DNA from: Sphingobium sp. CAP-1
GTDB lineage: Bacteria > Pseudomonadota > Alphaproteobacteria > Sphingomonadales > Sphingomonadaceae
Direction of reading: 5' to 3'
Length of the DNA: 64,000 bases
Assembly (NCBI RefSeq): GCF_009720145.1
Contig: NZ_CP046256.1
Span: forward strand, 62,001-126,000
Part shown: positions 8,610-17,234 of the stretch, piece by piece
Position numbering within the stretch: position 1 is the stretch's first letter
Layout of the letters: each line of letters starts with the position of its first letter
Program-made: the position numbers and the translations under genes
Notes under the pieces: model-generated
What the model was told of the DNA's origin: nothing
Database searches by the model: none
What the model saw: only the letters and a program-made list of their open reading frames with translations

Positions 8610-10532
8610 ATGCTGCCAGAAACTGTGAAAGGCCGGTTGGAGGCCATTCCGGCGCTCGTTGCGTCGGGCAAAAGGGTGAATGGACTCTATCGTCTGATGG
8701 GGTCTCGCCTCCTTTGGGAGGAGGGGCTCCAGAAGATCGGATCCAACAAGGGTGCGATGACGCCGGGTATTGACGGCGAGACCTTCGCGGACTTCGGACC
8801 GGAAGACCTCGACCCGATTATCGCCAGCGTGACGGCAGGGACCTATGATCCCAAACCAGTGCGTCGGGTGTTTATCCCGAAAGGCAAGGGCAAACGGCGT
8901 CCGCTGGGCATTCCCACGCGCGACGACCGCCTCGTTCAGGAAGTGGCGCGGCAACTGCTCGAACGGATCTATGAACCGGTGTTCTCGAACGCCTCCCATG
9001 GATTCCGGCCGGGCCGGTCGTGTCATACGGCGCTTGAACACGTCAAAGCCGTATGGACGGGGGTGAAATGGCTCGTAGATGTGGATGTCGCGGGGTTCTT
9101 CGAGAACATCGACCACGACATCCTCCTGCGGCTGTTGCGGAAAAGGATCGATGACGAGAAATTCATCGGCTTGATCGGCAGCATGCTTAAGGCGGGTGTT
9201 ATGGAAGACCGGGTTCACACCCGGACCTACAGCGGCACTCCGCAGGGCGGTATCGTCTCTCCAATCTTGGCCAACATCTACCTCCATGAACTCGATATGT
9301 TCATGGCGGAACGGATCGCGGCTTTCGAGAGGGGGAAGGTCCGTGCCACGAACCCGGAATATGGGCGACTGGCTGGGCGCATCCAGAAACAACGGAAGCG
9401 CGTCACCATGCTGCGGGCCAAAGACAATGTCGACGAGGTGAAGGTTGCGGCCTCCTTGGCCAAAATCCAAACCTTACTGCCGCAAAAGCGGTCCATCCCG
9501 TCGAGAGACGCGATGGACCCCGGTTATCGCCGACTTCGTTACTGTCGCTACGCGGACGACTTCATGATTGGGGTTATCGGTAGCAAGGAGGATGCACGAA
9601 GCGTGTTCGCCGAAGTCAGGGCATTCCTGACCGAGGCGCTGGCGCTCACGGTGTCCGAGGAGAAAAGCGGTATCCGCAAGGCGAGCGATGGAGCCGCCTT
9701 CCTTGGATATGAGGTCCGCACATATACGACACGCCAACGGGTTGTCCGGAGCCGACAAGGTTCCGTCAGCTTCCTTCGTAGGCCGCCGTCGGAAGTGATG
9801 CAGCTGCATGTCCCTTGGGAGAAGGTCCACGCGTTCGCTTCTGCAAAAGGTTATGGTGATCTGTCGGTGTTGAAGCCGCGTCATCGTAGCCTGCTGCTCA
9901 GCTGCAGCGACGTTGAGATCGTCCTAGCTTACAACGCCGAATTGCGGGGTTTTGCGAACTACTATGCTCTCGCCAAGGATGTGAGCTTCAAGCTGAACAG
10001 GCTTGAGTTTCTCCAGCGGTGGAGCTTGTTCAAGACCTTGGCCAGCAAGCACAAAACCAATGTGCGAGCGGTCGTGGCCCGCATGAGGACGGGGCAGGAA
10101 TTCACCATCGGCTACGACGTCGATGGCCAGCCCCGATCGGTCAAAGTCTGGAAACTGGCTCATCTGAAACGTGATCCGGCCACCTCGTCCAGGATTGATA
10201 TCCAGCCTTGGACGCAGGTGTTCACCCACTCACGTACGGACTGGGTTGATCGTCAGAATGCCAAGCAATGCGAGGCTTGCGGTCGATCCGATGTTCCGTG
10301 TCAGGTGCACCATATCCGGGGGATGGCCGATGTTTCGCACCGCGGTTTTGTCGTGAGAATGAAGGTGGCACGCGCCCGCAGGACGGTGGTCCTGTGCGAG
10401 CAATGCCACTGGGATACTCACAGAGGCCGCCTGCCCGATCTACGGCAAAGTGATGGTTCGTCACAGTGGAGAGCCGCATGCGGTGAAAGCTGCACGTGCG
10501 GTTCGGCGGGGGGATCAGGGCTGACTCCATGA
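8610..10532 (+). CDS. ltrA: Group II intron-encoded reverse transcriptase/maturase with HNH endonuclease (intron 2)
   Basis: 640 aa. It has the same architecture as the intron 1 protein: RT domain with CRYADDFMIG, the block GTPQGGIVSPILANIYLHEL, domain X, and a C-terminal HNH domain (CEACG, VHHIRG, CEQCH). The start is ATG 8610 after GGGGTG. Unlike intron 1, whose frame stops before domain V, this frame has no stop there. It reads through the whole of domain V (10471-10504) into domain VI and ends at TGA 10530-10532, adding about 22 residues rich in Cys, Ser and Gly. Translation to the end would run ribosomes through the ribozyme core. All RT motifs are intact. Confidence 0.92.
   Translation: MLPETVKGRLEAIPALVASGKRVNGLYRLMGSRLLWEEGLQKIGSNKGAMTPGIDGETFADFGPEDLDPIIASVTAGTYDPKPVRRVFIPKGKGKRRPLGIPTRDDRLVQEVARQLLERIYEPVFSNASHGFRPGRSCHTALEHVKAVWTGVKWLVDVDVAGFFENIDHDILLRLLRKRIDDEKFIGLIGSMLKAGVMEDRVHTRTYSGTPQGGIVSPILANIYLHELDMFMAERIAAFERGKVRATNPEYGRLAGRIQKQRKRVTMLRAKDNVDEVKVAASLAKIQTLLPQKRSIPSRDAMDPGYRRLRYCRYADDFMIGVIGSKEDARSVFAEVRAFLTEALALTVSEEKSGIRKASDGAAFLGYEVRTYTTRQRVVRSRQGSVSFLRRPPSEVMQLHVPWEKVHAFASAKGYGDLSVLKPRHRSLLLSCSDVEIVLAYNAELRGFANYYALAKDVSFKLNRLEFLQRWSLFKTLASKHKTNVRAVVARMRTGQEFTIGYDVDGQPRSVKVWKLAHLKRDPATSSRIDIQPWTQVFTHSRTDWVDRQNAKQCEACGRSDVPCQVHHIRGMADVSHRGFVVRMKVARARRTVVLCEQCHWDTHRGRLPDLRQSDGSSQWRAACGESCTCGSAGGSGLTP
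10471..10504 (+). ncRNA. Group II intron 2 domain V
   Basis: A 34-nt catalytic hairpin starting GAGCCGCATGCGGTGAAAG and ending GTGCGGTTC, with the AGC triad. It lies inside the coding frame of the intron protein. Domain VI and the 3' tail follow to 10553. Confidence 0.9.
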
Positions 10533-10553
10533 GCAGCACCAATCCTACCCGAC

Positions 10554-10894
10554 TGGAGGAATCCATGGGTCCCTGTGAGGATGGATGTCCCGCGCATATC
10601 CTGGATCTCCTGACGGCGACCGACAACAAATACGCTCTCGACTGGCGGGAGCGTTGCCGGGCCAATCTCGCGAGGCGTGGACGCAAACTGTCGGACGGTG
10701 ATCGCATCCGGCTCGAGGCGCCGGTGACTTTCTCGGACGGTCACGTCGGGCAGGAGTTCGTGGTGTCCAAGCGCAGGCGAAAGCTCCTCCTTCGCGATCC
10801 CACCAACGGTAGTTTCTACCGGATCAGCCGCCTCATGGAGCGCGCCTGGTCGGTCGTGCCCGTCACCAAGGTCCACAAGACGGTGTTCGCCTGA
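10554..10894 (+). CDS. DUF6927-like protein, 3' exon
   Basis: Second part of the gene interrupted by intron 2. It starts with TG of the joined ATG codon, then EESMGPCEDGCPAHILDLL. It continues through a basic middle (ANLARRGRKLSDGDRIRL) to a conserved end ISRLMERAWSVVPVTKVHK. An in-frame ATG at 10564 could start a truncated 110-aa product without splicing, so annotators may call this half as a separate gene. No catalytic motif is recognised. A small unknown gene follows 40 bp downstream. Confidence 0.75.
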
Positions 10895-10934
10895 ACCTCA
10901 ATCGATATATCCTCGTGACGAAGGGGATCATTTT

Positions 10935-11141
10935 ATGACCATCAGCATCGACAGGGACGGCCTCTCTCCCAAACGCGCGCTGCTCTGCAGCCGCGAGAAC
11001 GCCATGCGCGTCGCTGGGCGCATCTTCGATCATTACCCAAGGAAAGTGAGCATTTTGCGCACGGCGGACCCGCTCCAGCCCTTTCGCGTATCCACCGATC
11101 CGTCGGCGCCGGGTTTCGTCGTCCTTGAAATGGTCGCATGA
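10935..11141 (+). CDS. Small unknown protein
   Basis: 68 aa beginning MTISIDRDGLSPKRALLCS, with no recognised domain. The start ATG follows GAAGGGGATC. Its stop overlaps the start of the thermonuclease gene (ATGA at 11138-11141), so the two genes are probably translationally coupled and form one operon. Confidence 0.6.
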   Translation: MTISIDRDGLSPKRALLCSRENAMRVAGRIFDHYPRKVSILRTADPLQPFRVSTDPSAPGFVVLEMVA

Positions 11142-11644
11142 CGCGCGTTCCGACCCTGGCTCTCCTGCTTATCGCCGCCTGCACGCCGAGCGATGCCGCC
11201 GAGGACACCTCCTTCAATGCTACCGCGCGGGCGCTTGATGGCGATACGGTCGCGGCCGATTTCCGGCTTCTCGGCGTTGACGCCTTCGAGCGACGGCAAC
11301 TTTGCCAGAAGGCGGGCGCGTGCTGGGAGTGCGGGAAGGCGGCGCAGGATCTTGCCGCCCGCACCTTGCATGGCGGCGATGCCAATATCCGCCTGTCCTC
11401 GCCATCAAGCTACGGACGGCCGGTGGCCGTCGTCACGGTCAACGGTCGCGATCTCGGCGAAGTCATGATCGGCTCGGGACTCGCCATTCCCCAGCCCCAG
11501 TTCCTCAAGGCCGATCCCGATCGTGCCGCGCGCTATGCGGCAGTCTTCGCGGATGCCAAGCGCCGCGGCGCCGGAGCCTTCGGGGGCGAATGGATCGAAC
11601 CCACCCAGTGGCGACGTGGGCGTCGTCTCACCTGCGAGCGATAG
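11138..11644 (+). CDS. Thermonuclease-family (SNase-like) lipoprotein
   Basis: 168 aa. The N-terminus is a short signal peptide with a lipobox-like LIAAC (Cys at about residue 15), suggesting export and anchoring. The body resembles the staphylococcal-nuclease fold: ARALDGDTVAADFRLLGVDAFER, then GKAAQDLAARTL and GRPVAVVTVNGRDLGEVMI. In the family the LDGDT/RLLG region binds calcium and holds the active site; the Arg of the second active-site motif is plausibly in the GRPVAVV strand. Nucleases of this kind are common on conjugative elements (for example ParB/TraF-linked ones). It overlaps the preceding gene by 4 bp. Confidence 0.8.
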   Translation: MTRVPTLALLLIAACTPSDAAEDTSFNATARALDGDTVAADFRLLGVDAFERRQLCQKAGACWECGKAAQDLAARTLHGGDANIRLSSPSSYGRPVAVVTVNGRDLGEVMIGSGLAIPQPQFLKADPDRAARYAAVFADAKRRGAGAFGGEWIEPTQWRRGRRLTCER

Positions 11645-11762
11645 CGACGAGGAAATCGAGCGCGTCGGCCATCAGGGAAGCCGCCTGCGCCGAGACGCCC
11701 GCGATCATCTCGACCGCGAACATGCCGGCATTGAGCCCGAGGGCGATCAGCAGGACGCGTTC
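11628..11762 (-). pseudogene. Remnant of a CDF-family cation efflux protein
   Basis: On the minus strand a short frame encodes LLIALGLNAGMFAVEMIAG followed by SLMADALDFL. This looks like the first transmembrane segment and metal-binding helix of a cation diffusion facilitator. The frame begins just after a stop codon and ends after about 44 codons, so only a fragment is left. It overlaps the 3' end of the thermonuclease gene by 17 bp. The identification rests on pattern recognition of a short piece. Confidence 0.5.
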
Positions 11763-11916
11763 TCACCTCTCGTCCCGCGAACGCTCCTCGCCGCATCCGC
11801 CTCCGCAGCAATCACCGGCCATGGGCCAACCTCGATTCGACTGACGTAGCTCATTATCCACCCGACCCGGTCCGATGGGTCAAGCCAAGCCTCGATCTAG
11901 CGAGGCAAGCCCGGGT

Positions 11917-12411
11917 TCAGACACCGAGCTCCGGATCCGCCCACCACGAACGCCCCTGCCGGAAATCGTCCGCTGCCGACACCATCGGCCCATCGGGCTC
12001 GTCCGCGACATAGGGCGAGACGAGCGGCCGCGCCTTAATGCGGCGCCGATGGATGTCGCCGGCGATCCGGCCGCGCGCCTCCAGCAGCTCCTCGAGCCAC
12101 ATGAGATCGTCGATCATCTCGACGACACCGCGGCCCGCGAGGCAATAATAAATGCAGCGCTGGAAGTCGTCGCCCACCGGATTGCTGAGGATCGAGGCCA
12201 GCTTGCGCTTGCCGCCCGGCTCGCCCTCGTGAATCCAGCTCACCGCCTCGCGGAGCTCGCGGACCGAATAGAAAGCGTCCTCGATATGCATGCCGATGGC
12301 CGCATTGGCGATCATCCGGCGCGTCGGGCGGTTCTGCTCGTCGATCGCCGCATCGCGCAGCGTCACGTCCAGATCGAAATGGTCAAGATAGCGGGCGGTC
12401 GAAGCGGACAC
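11917..12411 (-). CDS. Unknown protein
   Basis: 164 aa on the minus strand, starting at GTG 12411 with AAGGAG 7 nt upstream. It is rich in Glu and Arg, with a central HIEDAFYSVRELREAVSWIHEG and the segment DDFQRCIYYCLAGRGVVEMIDDLMWLEELLEARG. No family is recognised. A 184-aa frame exists on the opposite strand, but its composition looks random, while this one is protein-like and has a good ribosome site. It is transcribed divergently from the DpdA-like gene, the two starts being only 28 bp apart, which suggests a shared control region. Confidence 0.65.
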   Translation of the reverse strand: MSASTARYLDHFDLDVTLRDAAIDEQNRPTRRMIANAAIGMHIEDAFYSVRELREAVSWIHEGEPGGKRKLASILSNPVGDDFQRCIYYCLAGRGVVEMIDDLMWLEELLEARGRIAGDIHRRRIKARPLVSPYVADEPDGPMVSAADDFRQGRSWWADPELGV

Positions 12412-12439
12412 GGTGATTCTCCTTCATGAGGAACATTAT

Positions 12440-13474
12440 ATGAACGATCCGCTCCCAAAGAAAAGATCAATCACGGTCATGGTGGGTCTGCCACACCTCG
12501 CCGACGGCAAGCTGCTCGAGCGTGCCAGGCGGTTGCAGCAGCCGGTCCTCATCTCGGCGAACGCGCTCTCGCGCTGGACGAAGGAGCGCGGCTGGCGCAA
12601 GTGGGCGGGTTGGCGGATCAGCGCGCTCGCCAACGCCACCGGCCTCAAGAGCCTTAGCCTCGACAGCGCCGGCTTCAGCGCCATGGTGACCTATGGCGGC
12701 TATCCGTGGACAATCGACGATTACATTCGCCTCGCCGCGGCCTTTCCCTTCCAGTGGTGGGCGAGTCTGGACTACTGCGTCGAGCATCAGGTCGCGGGCG
12801 ACCGCGACGAGGTGCTCGACCGGATCTCGCGCACCATTCGCGCCAATGTCGAGTGTCGCCTGCGCGCTGAAGATCAAGGCATCCTGACCAATTTCATGCC
12901 GGTGATCCAGGGACGACTGCCGTTCGACTACGAGCGCTGCGCCGACGCGCTTTCAGGCACGATCGAACGGGCCGGACTGGTCGGTGTCGGGTCGATGTGC
13001 CGGCGCCCGATCCACGGGCCCGAAGGCCTGATGGCGGTCGTCGATCATCTCGATCGCGTGCTACCGCCGGGCATCCGGCTCCACCTCTTCGGCGTGAAGG
13101 GCGAGGCCATCCCTTATCTTACGGTCTTCGCGCATCGGATCGCCTCGATCGACAGCCAAGCCTACGGCGTAGCGGCCAGGAATGCGGCGCGACGCGGCGG
13201 CATTGCGAAGAGCGACGCCATCGTGGCGGACCATATGGAACTCTGGGTCTGCTCCCAGCATGCGCGCATGCGCCAAGCGCAGCGCCAGCTTCCGATGCAG
13301 GTGCCTGTAGCTGAACCCGCGCGACCCGACGACCCATGGGAGGCGGCCATCGCGGAAGCGCGGCAGCAAATCCGCGAACTGATCGAATTTGGTGATCTCG
13401 ATCATGACGAAACCACCGCTCCTTGGATCGAGCAATGGGCGGCTGACATTTATCGCGAACGCATGACGCGCTGA
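12440..13474 (+). CDS. DpdA/TGT-like transglycosylase family protein
   Basis: 344 aa with the layout of tRNA-guanine transglycosylase-like TIM barrels. A DSGGF-like motif, LDSAGFSAM, carries Asp75 (general base in TGT). It is followed by PVIQGRLPFDYERCAD (about 154-169), GVGSMCRR (182-189), HLFGVK (215-220) and SIDSQAY, whose Asp238 would be the nucleophile. This resembles the DpdA group, which exchanges guanine for 7-deazaguanine bases in DNA, and also the family NCBI names DUF7221 queuine tRNA-ribosyltransferase-like. The typical bacterial TGT zinc site is not evident. No preQ0 synthesis or dpd restriction partners are nearby, so it would depend on host precursors. I chose ATG 12440 (GAGGAA upstream) over GTG 12413. 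Confidence 0.7.
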   Translation: MNDPLPKKRSITVMVGLPHLADGKLLERARRLQQPVLISANALSRWTKERGWRKWAGWRISALANATGLKSLSLDSAGFSAMVTYGGYPWTIDDYIRLAAAFPFQWWASLDYCVEHQVAGDRDEVLDRISRTIRANVECRLRAEDQGILTNFMPVIQGRLPFDYERCADALSGTIERAGLVGVGSMCRRPIHGPEGLMAVVDHLDRVLPPGIRLHLFGVKGEAIPYLTVFAHRIASIDSQAYGVAARNAARRGGIAKSDAIVADHMELWVCSQHARMRQAQRQLPMQVPVAEPARPDDPWEAAIAEARQQIRELIEFGDLDHDETTAPWIEQWAADIYRERMTR

Positions 13475-13587
13475 ATGGTCCCGTCATCCTCAATCGCCAG
13501 AACCTGGAAGCGCGCATGAAAGGAGAGCGGGAAGGCGGGGACGACGAAACTGGGGCCTGAAGGCTCCTGCAGCCTTGGGGAACCCTC

Positions 13588-13890
13588 ATGCACTTCGGAA
13601 CGATCGTCACGCACCGGGCAACCGAACGCTCGAACCGCGCAGAAATCCGCAACCCCATCCTCGCGCTCCCCGCCATTGCGCGACTACGGGAACTCGATCC
13701 TGAAGTCCGTGTCGCCCTGCAGGAACTGCTGCTGGATCTGCAGCAGGACGCTAGGGCGCGCGCGGAGACGAGCTGGCGGCGGCGCAAGCCGCCGGTCGCA
13801 GCATATTGGGCAGCCTGCGGCGTCTATGCAGGCCACATCGCTCGCGCCATCGGGGCGGGCGTCGGCCGCCGGCGCGGAAAGCGAGCGTAA
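13588..13890 (+). CDS. Small unknown protein
   Basis: 100 aa. The middle reads NPILALPAIARLRELDPEVR and ends with a basic tail after AAYWAACGVYAGHIAR. It is probably helical; no family is recognised. A purine-rich leader tract is present at 13518-13540. The ribosome site is weak, so the start is uncertain. It stands alone between the DpdA-like and DUF4262 genes. Confidence 0.6.
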   Translation: MHFGTIVTHRATERSNRAEIRNPILALPAIARLRELDPEVRVALQELLLDLQQDARARAETSWRRRKPPVAAYWAACGVYAGHIARAIGAGVGRRRGKRA

Positions 13891-14036
13891 GTTGTCCAAA
13901 GCCCCTTAGGAGCTGTCCGGTTATTCCTCATGAAGCGCGTGGTAGCTGTCCAGGCAAGACCGACTGTGACGCCCGCTGTGACCTTCCGCTCACCTGATTG
14001 CAGCAGCTTCTAGCACTATTTCCCGGAGAAAATCGT

Positions 14037-14477
14037 ATGATTGATCATCATGATACACCGTTGCTCCGCGCGGTCAGAGAGAGCGTCGATCGTTGCGGCC
14101 AAGGCGTCGTCGCGGTCGTAAACGGTGAAGGAACACCTTCTCAGGCCCACACTATCGGCAACGCCAATCGCGGCCTCCCCGAGCTTCTCGGGCTTGGCGC
14201 CTTCATGCCACAGCGCATTTTCACAATCCTTGCCCAGATCGGTCACGAAATGCGCAAGGCGGGAAAGCCGCCGGGAATGTACATCGATCTGGGTCGTACC
14301 TATCCGATCAAAACACGTATCGCAGGGCCGGCGGCAATGACGTTTTATACCGACAGCGCGGGTAAATATCTTGGTCACGCCGACTATGCGGTTGTGCAGC
14401 TCCTGTTTGCCGATCCGCTCGGCCGCTACCCTGGCGAGGAGAACTGTGACCCTCGCTATGAAGTGCAGCATGTTTGA
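14037..14477 (+). CDS. DUF4262-family protein (copy 1)
   Basis: 146 aa. The family pattern is clear: AHTIGNANRGLPELLGLG near residue 40 and an ending ADPLGRYPGEENCDPRYE. DUF4262 proteins are small cytosolic proteins of unknown function. The ATG at 14037 follows GGAG by 7 nt; an upstream TTG at 13998 is unlikely. A diverged paralogue lies at 18292-18750. Confidence 0.8.
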   Translation: MIDHHDTPLLRAVRESVDRCGQGVVAVVNGEGTPSQAHTIGNANRGLPELLGLGAFMPQRIFTILAQIGHEMRKAGKPPGMYIDLGRTYPIKTRIAGPAAMTFYTDSAGKYLGHADYAVVQLLFADPLGRYPGEENCDPRYEVQHV

Positions 14478-14701
14478 CCCGATCTCTTTGCCTTCGCGCC
14501 GAGATTTGCTGCAGTAATCATTGCCGTGATCATGGCGGCGAGGGACTGGGCTTTGCCGCAGTGCGCGTCGCTATCGTCATCACAAGCTTGATCTGTGCGC
14601 TCCGGCGACGGACCAATCGCGAAGCCATGCGGCAAGGCTGAAAAGGGAAGGGGGGCCGGGGTCGCGAGTGGAAAGACCGCTCGAGATTTCCGGAGGACCC
14701 C

Positions 14702-15346
14702 ATGAGCTACGACGTGGCGTTTCGCTATAGCCAAGCGCTCGACCCCAGCGCGCTGATCACCATCGGTACCACCTTGCACGCCGTGCAGGCGGCGATCACG
14801 GATTGCCGCAACGCCGGCATCGATGTCGAAACCGACCCCGCCGTCATCCTGCTGGTGCGGCATCTGTCGCAGGTCTGCGCCGATCGCGGCACAGACGCCG
14901 ATCTCCGCCGGGACTGCATGGCGCGTATCGCCGATTTGCGGAACCGTCCCATGCTCAAGACCCTCGCCTTGCGCGGTGTCGCCTATGACGAACCGGCAAA
15001 GCGTCTCTTCCACTCCGAGGGCCGCGCCGCGCTGCGACGACTCGCCGAGGCGCTCGGCCTTGAAGAGGGCAGCTTCGATATCCGCTCCAACAAGGCCGGG
15101 CCGGCCGTATCCGGCGAGATCACCCTGCACGGCGAAACGCTGTGGGTGCAGCTCTCGATCGGGCCGTTCGGACCCGACCGCGAGGTCTGCTTTCGCAAGG
15201 TGCAGGGCCGGCAGGATCATATCGGCGAGCGCAACCACTGGGCATCGGTTCGCGAGCTGGTCGAGCCGGATCGTTTCGCCGCGCGTGTTCGCCGCGAACT
15301 CAAGCTCCCCGCGGCGGCGCCCACCGCGCCGCGGCTCGTCGCCTGA
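14702..15346 (+). CDS. Unknown protein
   Basis: 214 aa, beginning MSYDVAFRYSQALDPSAL. No domain is recognised. It has a strong GGAGG site and a purine-rich leader tract at 14641-14661 followed by AGACC, as in several other genes here. The next gene starts 12 bp downstream, so this is the first gene of a three-gene operon (to 17142). Confidence 0.75.
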   Translation: MSYDVAFRYSQALDPSALITIGTTLHAVQAAITDCRNAGIDVETDPAVILLVRHLSQVCADRGTDADLRRDCMARIADLRNRPMLKTLALRGVAYDEPAKRLFHSEGRAALRRLAEALGLEEGSFDIRSNKAGPAVSGEITLHGETLWVQLSIGPFGPDREVCFRKVQGRQDHIGERNHWASVRELVEPDRFAARVRRELKLPAAAPTAPRLVA

Positions 15347-15358
15347 AGGGGGCAAATC

Positions 15359-15811
15359 ATGCGCATCCTTCTCACCCGCATCAGGATCGGCGTGGACGTG
15401 CCGAGCTATTCTTACCGCACCTATGTCCCCTTCACCGAGATCTCGCTCGAACGTCAGGCCTTGATCTCGATGCACTCGGACTATGGCCACGGCGCCGGGC
15501 TCCTCGCTCGTCTGCCCGATGTTATCGCGCCAATGGCGCACCTCGAGGCCGCGTCCGGTCTCGACAAGCACAACGTCGCGAAGGCCATCGATGGCGTTGC
15601 CGATCGTCTCGCTGCCGTCCTCCTCGGTGCAGCCTTTCCCGAGATGACGGAACGGATCCTTCCGTTCCGCCTGGATGTCGCGTCCGTGCCGCCCAACGCG
15701 CGGCGGTTCGGGCGAAGCGAAAACCTCGCAGGACGCTACGAGATGCTCGTCCAGGCGCGCGATAGCCTCACCGCCGCGAGCCTCGGCTTCCGGTTGGAGA
15801 CCGACCGATGA
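15359..15811 (+). CDS. Unknown protein
   Basis: 150 aa, starting MRILLTRIRIGVDVPSYSY. No recognised domain. The stop codon overlaps the start of the next gene (ATGA at 15808-15811), which indicates translational coupling with the 444-aa unknown protein. Confidence 0.72.
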   Translation: MRILLTRIRIGVDVPSYSYRTYVPFTEISLERQALISMHSDYGHGAGLLARLPDVIAPMAHLEAASGLDKHNVAKAIDGVADRLAAVLLGAAFPEMTERILPFRLDVASVPPNARRFGRSENLAGRYEMLVQARDSLTAASLGFRLETDR

Positions 15812-17142
15812 TCTCGGAGCCGTTCGACCCGGCCGATGCTGGCACCTGGATCGCCCGAGGACGCAGGCCGGAGCATGCCGCCGTCATCGCCGAGGCCTGG
15901 CGCCACTTTCCGGATCTGCCAGCGGCGGCGGCACCGGAAGATCGCCTCGCGCGCATGCGACAGCGCGCGTTGGCGCTGCGGCCCGTGATGGAATCTATGT
16001 CGCGCGCCGCCGAGGAAGAGCGCCAGGCGCGGAACTTCGCCTTCACCGAAGCCCGCATCGCCAAAGGGGAGGGCGACGATCGCGATCGCGCGATCCTGTC
16101 TGCGCGCAGCCTCCACGGCTACGATTGGGATCGGGCGGTGCAGTACGCTTATGGCTGGTATGCTGCGATCGCTGGATGGGAACCGCGGGTGCGCCGGCCG
16201 GGATGTTCGACGGCCGCGACGATCGCCTACGATCAGGGCTTTGCTGAGGGCGGCGGCAACCGCGACGATCTTTTCGATACCGCCCGGCGCGCCTTCGAAG
16301 CGGCCGCGCCCCAGATCGAGCCGCCCTTGCTTGCCACCGGCCGGCCGCGCCCGAGTGAGTGGCCGAAACCGACCGACGAGCCTTTGCCCGCCCGCTGGAG
16401 CCGGCGGCTGCTCCTGCTCGGCGCGCCCGAGGCAGGCCTGGTCCCGCCGAGCGGTGACGCGAAGCCCGACGTCGCCGTGCTCCTCCCGACATTGCAGGCC
16501 TGTCAGGGCTATGGCGAACTCTTCGTCATCATCATTTCCGGCGCCGGTTTCCATGCGTTCGGCAATCAGCCGCCGGACGCTCGACCGTTGGAAGCCGCTT
16601 CCGGCGTTGTGTCGGGATCCGATCCGCGACTGGATCGCCAGCTCCGCGCACTGCTTGCCGGCCGCGACTTCGATGATGTCCTGATTGCCGCCCAGGAAGG
16701 CTATCTCGCGCTCCTTGACGCCCATGCGAGTGCGCTGCCGCTCTGCCGGACCATGGAACGCACGCGCAACACCGTCCTCCAGCAGCGCGCCCATTTCCGG
16801 ATATGGCTCGATCGCGGCCTGTCGGCGGGCGAGAGCGTCGGCGCCGGTCACATTCGGTGGGGCAAGGCGGCCAAGGGTCTGACCGGCAAGCTCGGCGAAT
16901 TCACCGCCCGCTATGCCGGCAAGTCGCCCGCCGGCGGCCATCGTATCGTGGTCGAGACTGAGGATGGCGAGCCCGCCCATCGCTATGTGACGCCGCAGGG
17001 CGAACCGCTCTCACCCGAAACCGTGATCGGCAATCGATCGCATCTCCGCAAGGAAATGGCCGCGCGGTTGCGGGCCTTCGGCGGCGCCACGCGCCTGTCC
17101 GCCGCTCCAATTTCCGATCTTCTCGATGCGCTCGCCGCCTGA
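15808..17142 (+). CDS. Unknown protein
   Basis: 444 aa. The N-terminal part is helical and rich in Ala, Glu and Arg; a later segment, QYAYGWYAAIAGWEPRVRR, is aromatic-rich. The C-terminal half contains HIRWGKAAKGLTGKLGEF and ends in ISDLLDALAA. No family is recognised and no membrane segment is evident. It is the last gene of the 14702-17142 operon. A 414-aa antisense frame (15736-16980) is a codon-bias shadow. Confidence 0.75.
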   Translation: MISEPFDPADAGTWIARGRRPEHAAVIAEAWRHFPDLPAAAAPEDRLARMRQRALALRPVMESMSRAAEEERQARNFAFTEARIAKGEGDDRDRAILSARSLHGYDWDRAVQYAYGWYAAIAGWEPRVRRPGCSTAATIAYDQGFAEGGGNRDDLFDTARRAFEAAAPQIEPPLLATGRPRPSEWPKPTDEPLPARWSRRLLLLGAPEAGLVPPSGDAKPDVAVLLPTLQACQGYGELFVIIISGAGFHAFGNQPPDARPLEAASGVVSGSDPRLDRQLRALLAGRDFDDVLIAAQEGYLALLDAHASALPLCRTMERTRNTVLQQRAHFRIWLDRGLSAGESVGAGHIRWGKAAKGLTGKLGEFTARYAGKSPAGGHRIVVETEDGEPAHRYVTPQGEPLSPETVIGNRSHLRKEMAARLRAFGGATRLSAAPISDLLDALAA

Positions 17143-17234
17143 GCCGGCGCTGGGGTGAGGGAAGGGGGAGCGCGAGAGAAGAGCCGGCAGGCTGACAGAC
17201 CGGATCTTCGCCCCCTCAAACACGGGAACTCACC

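Larger units (their letters stand above)
7999..10553 (+). mobile_element. Group II intron 2, full length, in the DUF6927-like gene
   Basis: A 2,555-nt group II intron. Its 5' end GTGCGCCGTTGCGGCGC resembles that of intron 1 (GTGCGCTGTAACGGCGC). It carries an intron-encoded protein (8610-10532), domain V at 10471-10504 and a 3' end CCTACCCGAC at 10553. Excision restores the host frame exactly. A possible EBS1, TGTCTT at 8295-8300, can pair with the last six exon bases AGGATA (7993-7998) using two G-U pairs. As with intron 1, insertion is in the sense orientation and after the first base of a codon. Confidence 0.92.

Noticed and set aside
11875..12429. 184-codon plus-strand frame
   Set aside because: The minus strand here has a better ribosome site and protein-like composition.
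15736..16980. 414-codon minus-strand frame
   Set aside because: Mirror of the 444-aa plus-strand gene, which is coupled to its neighbours; no ribosome site.
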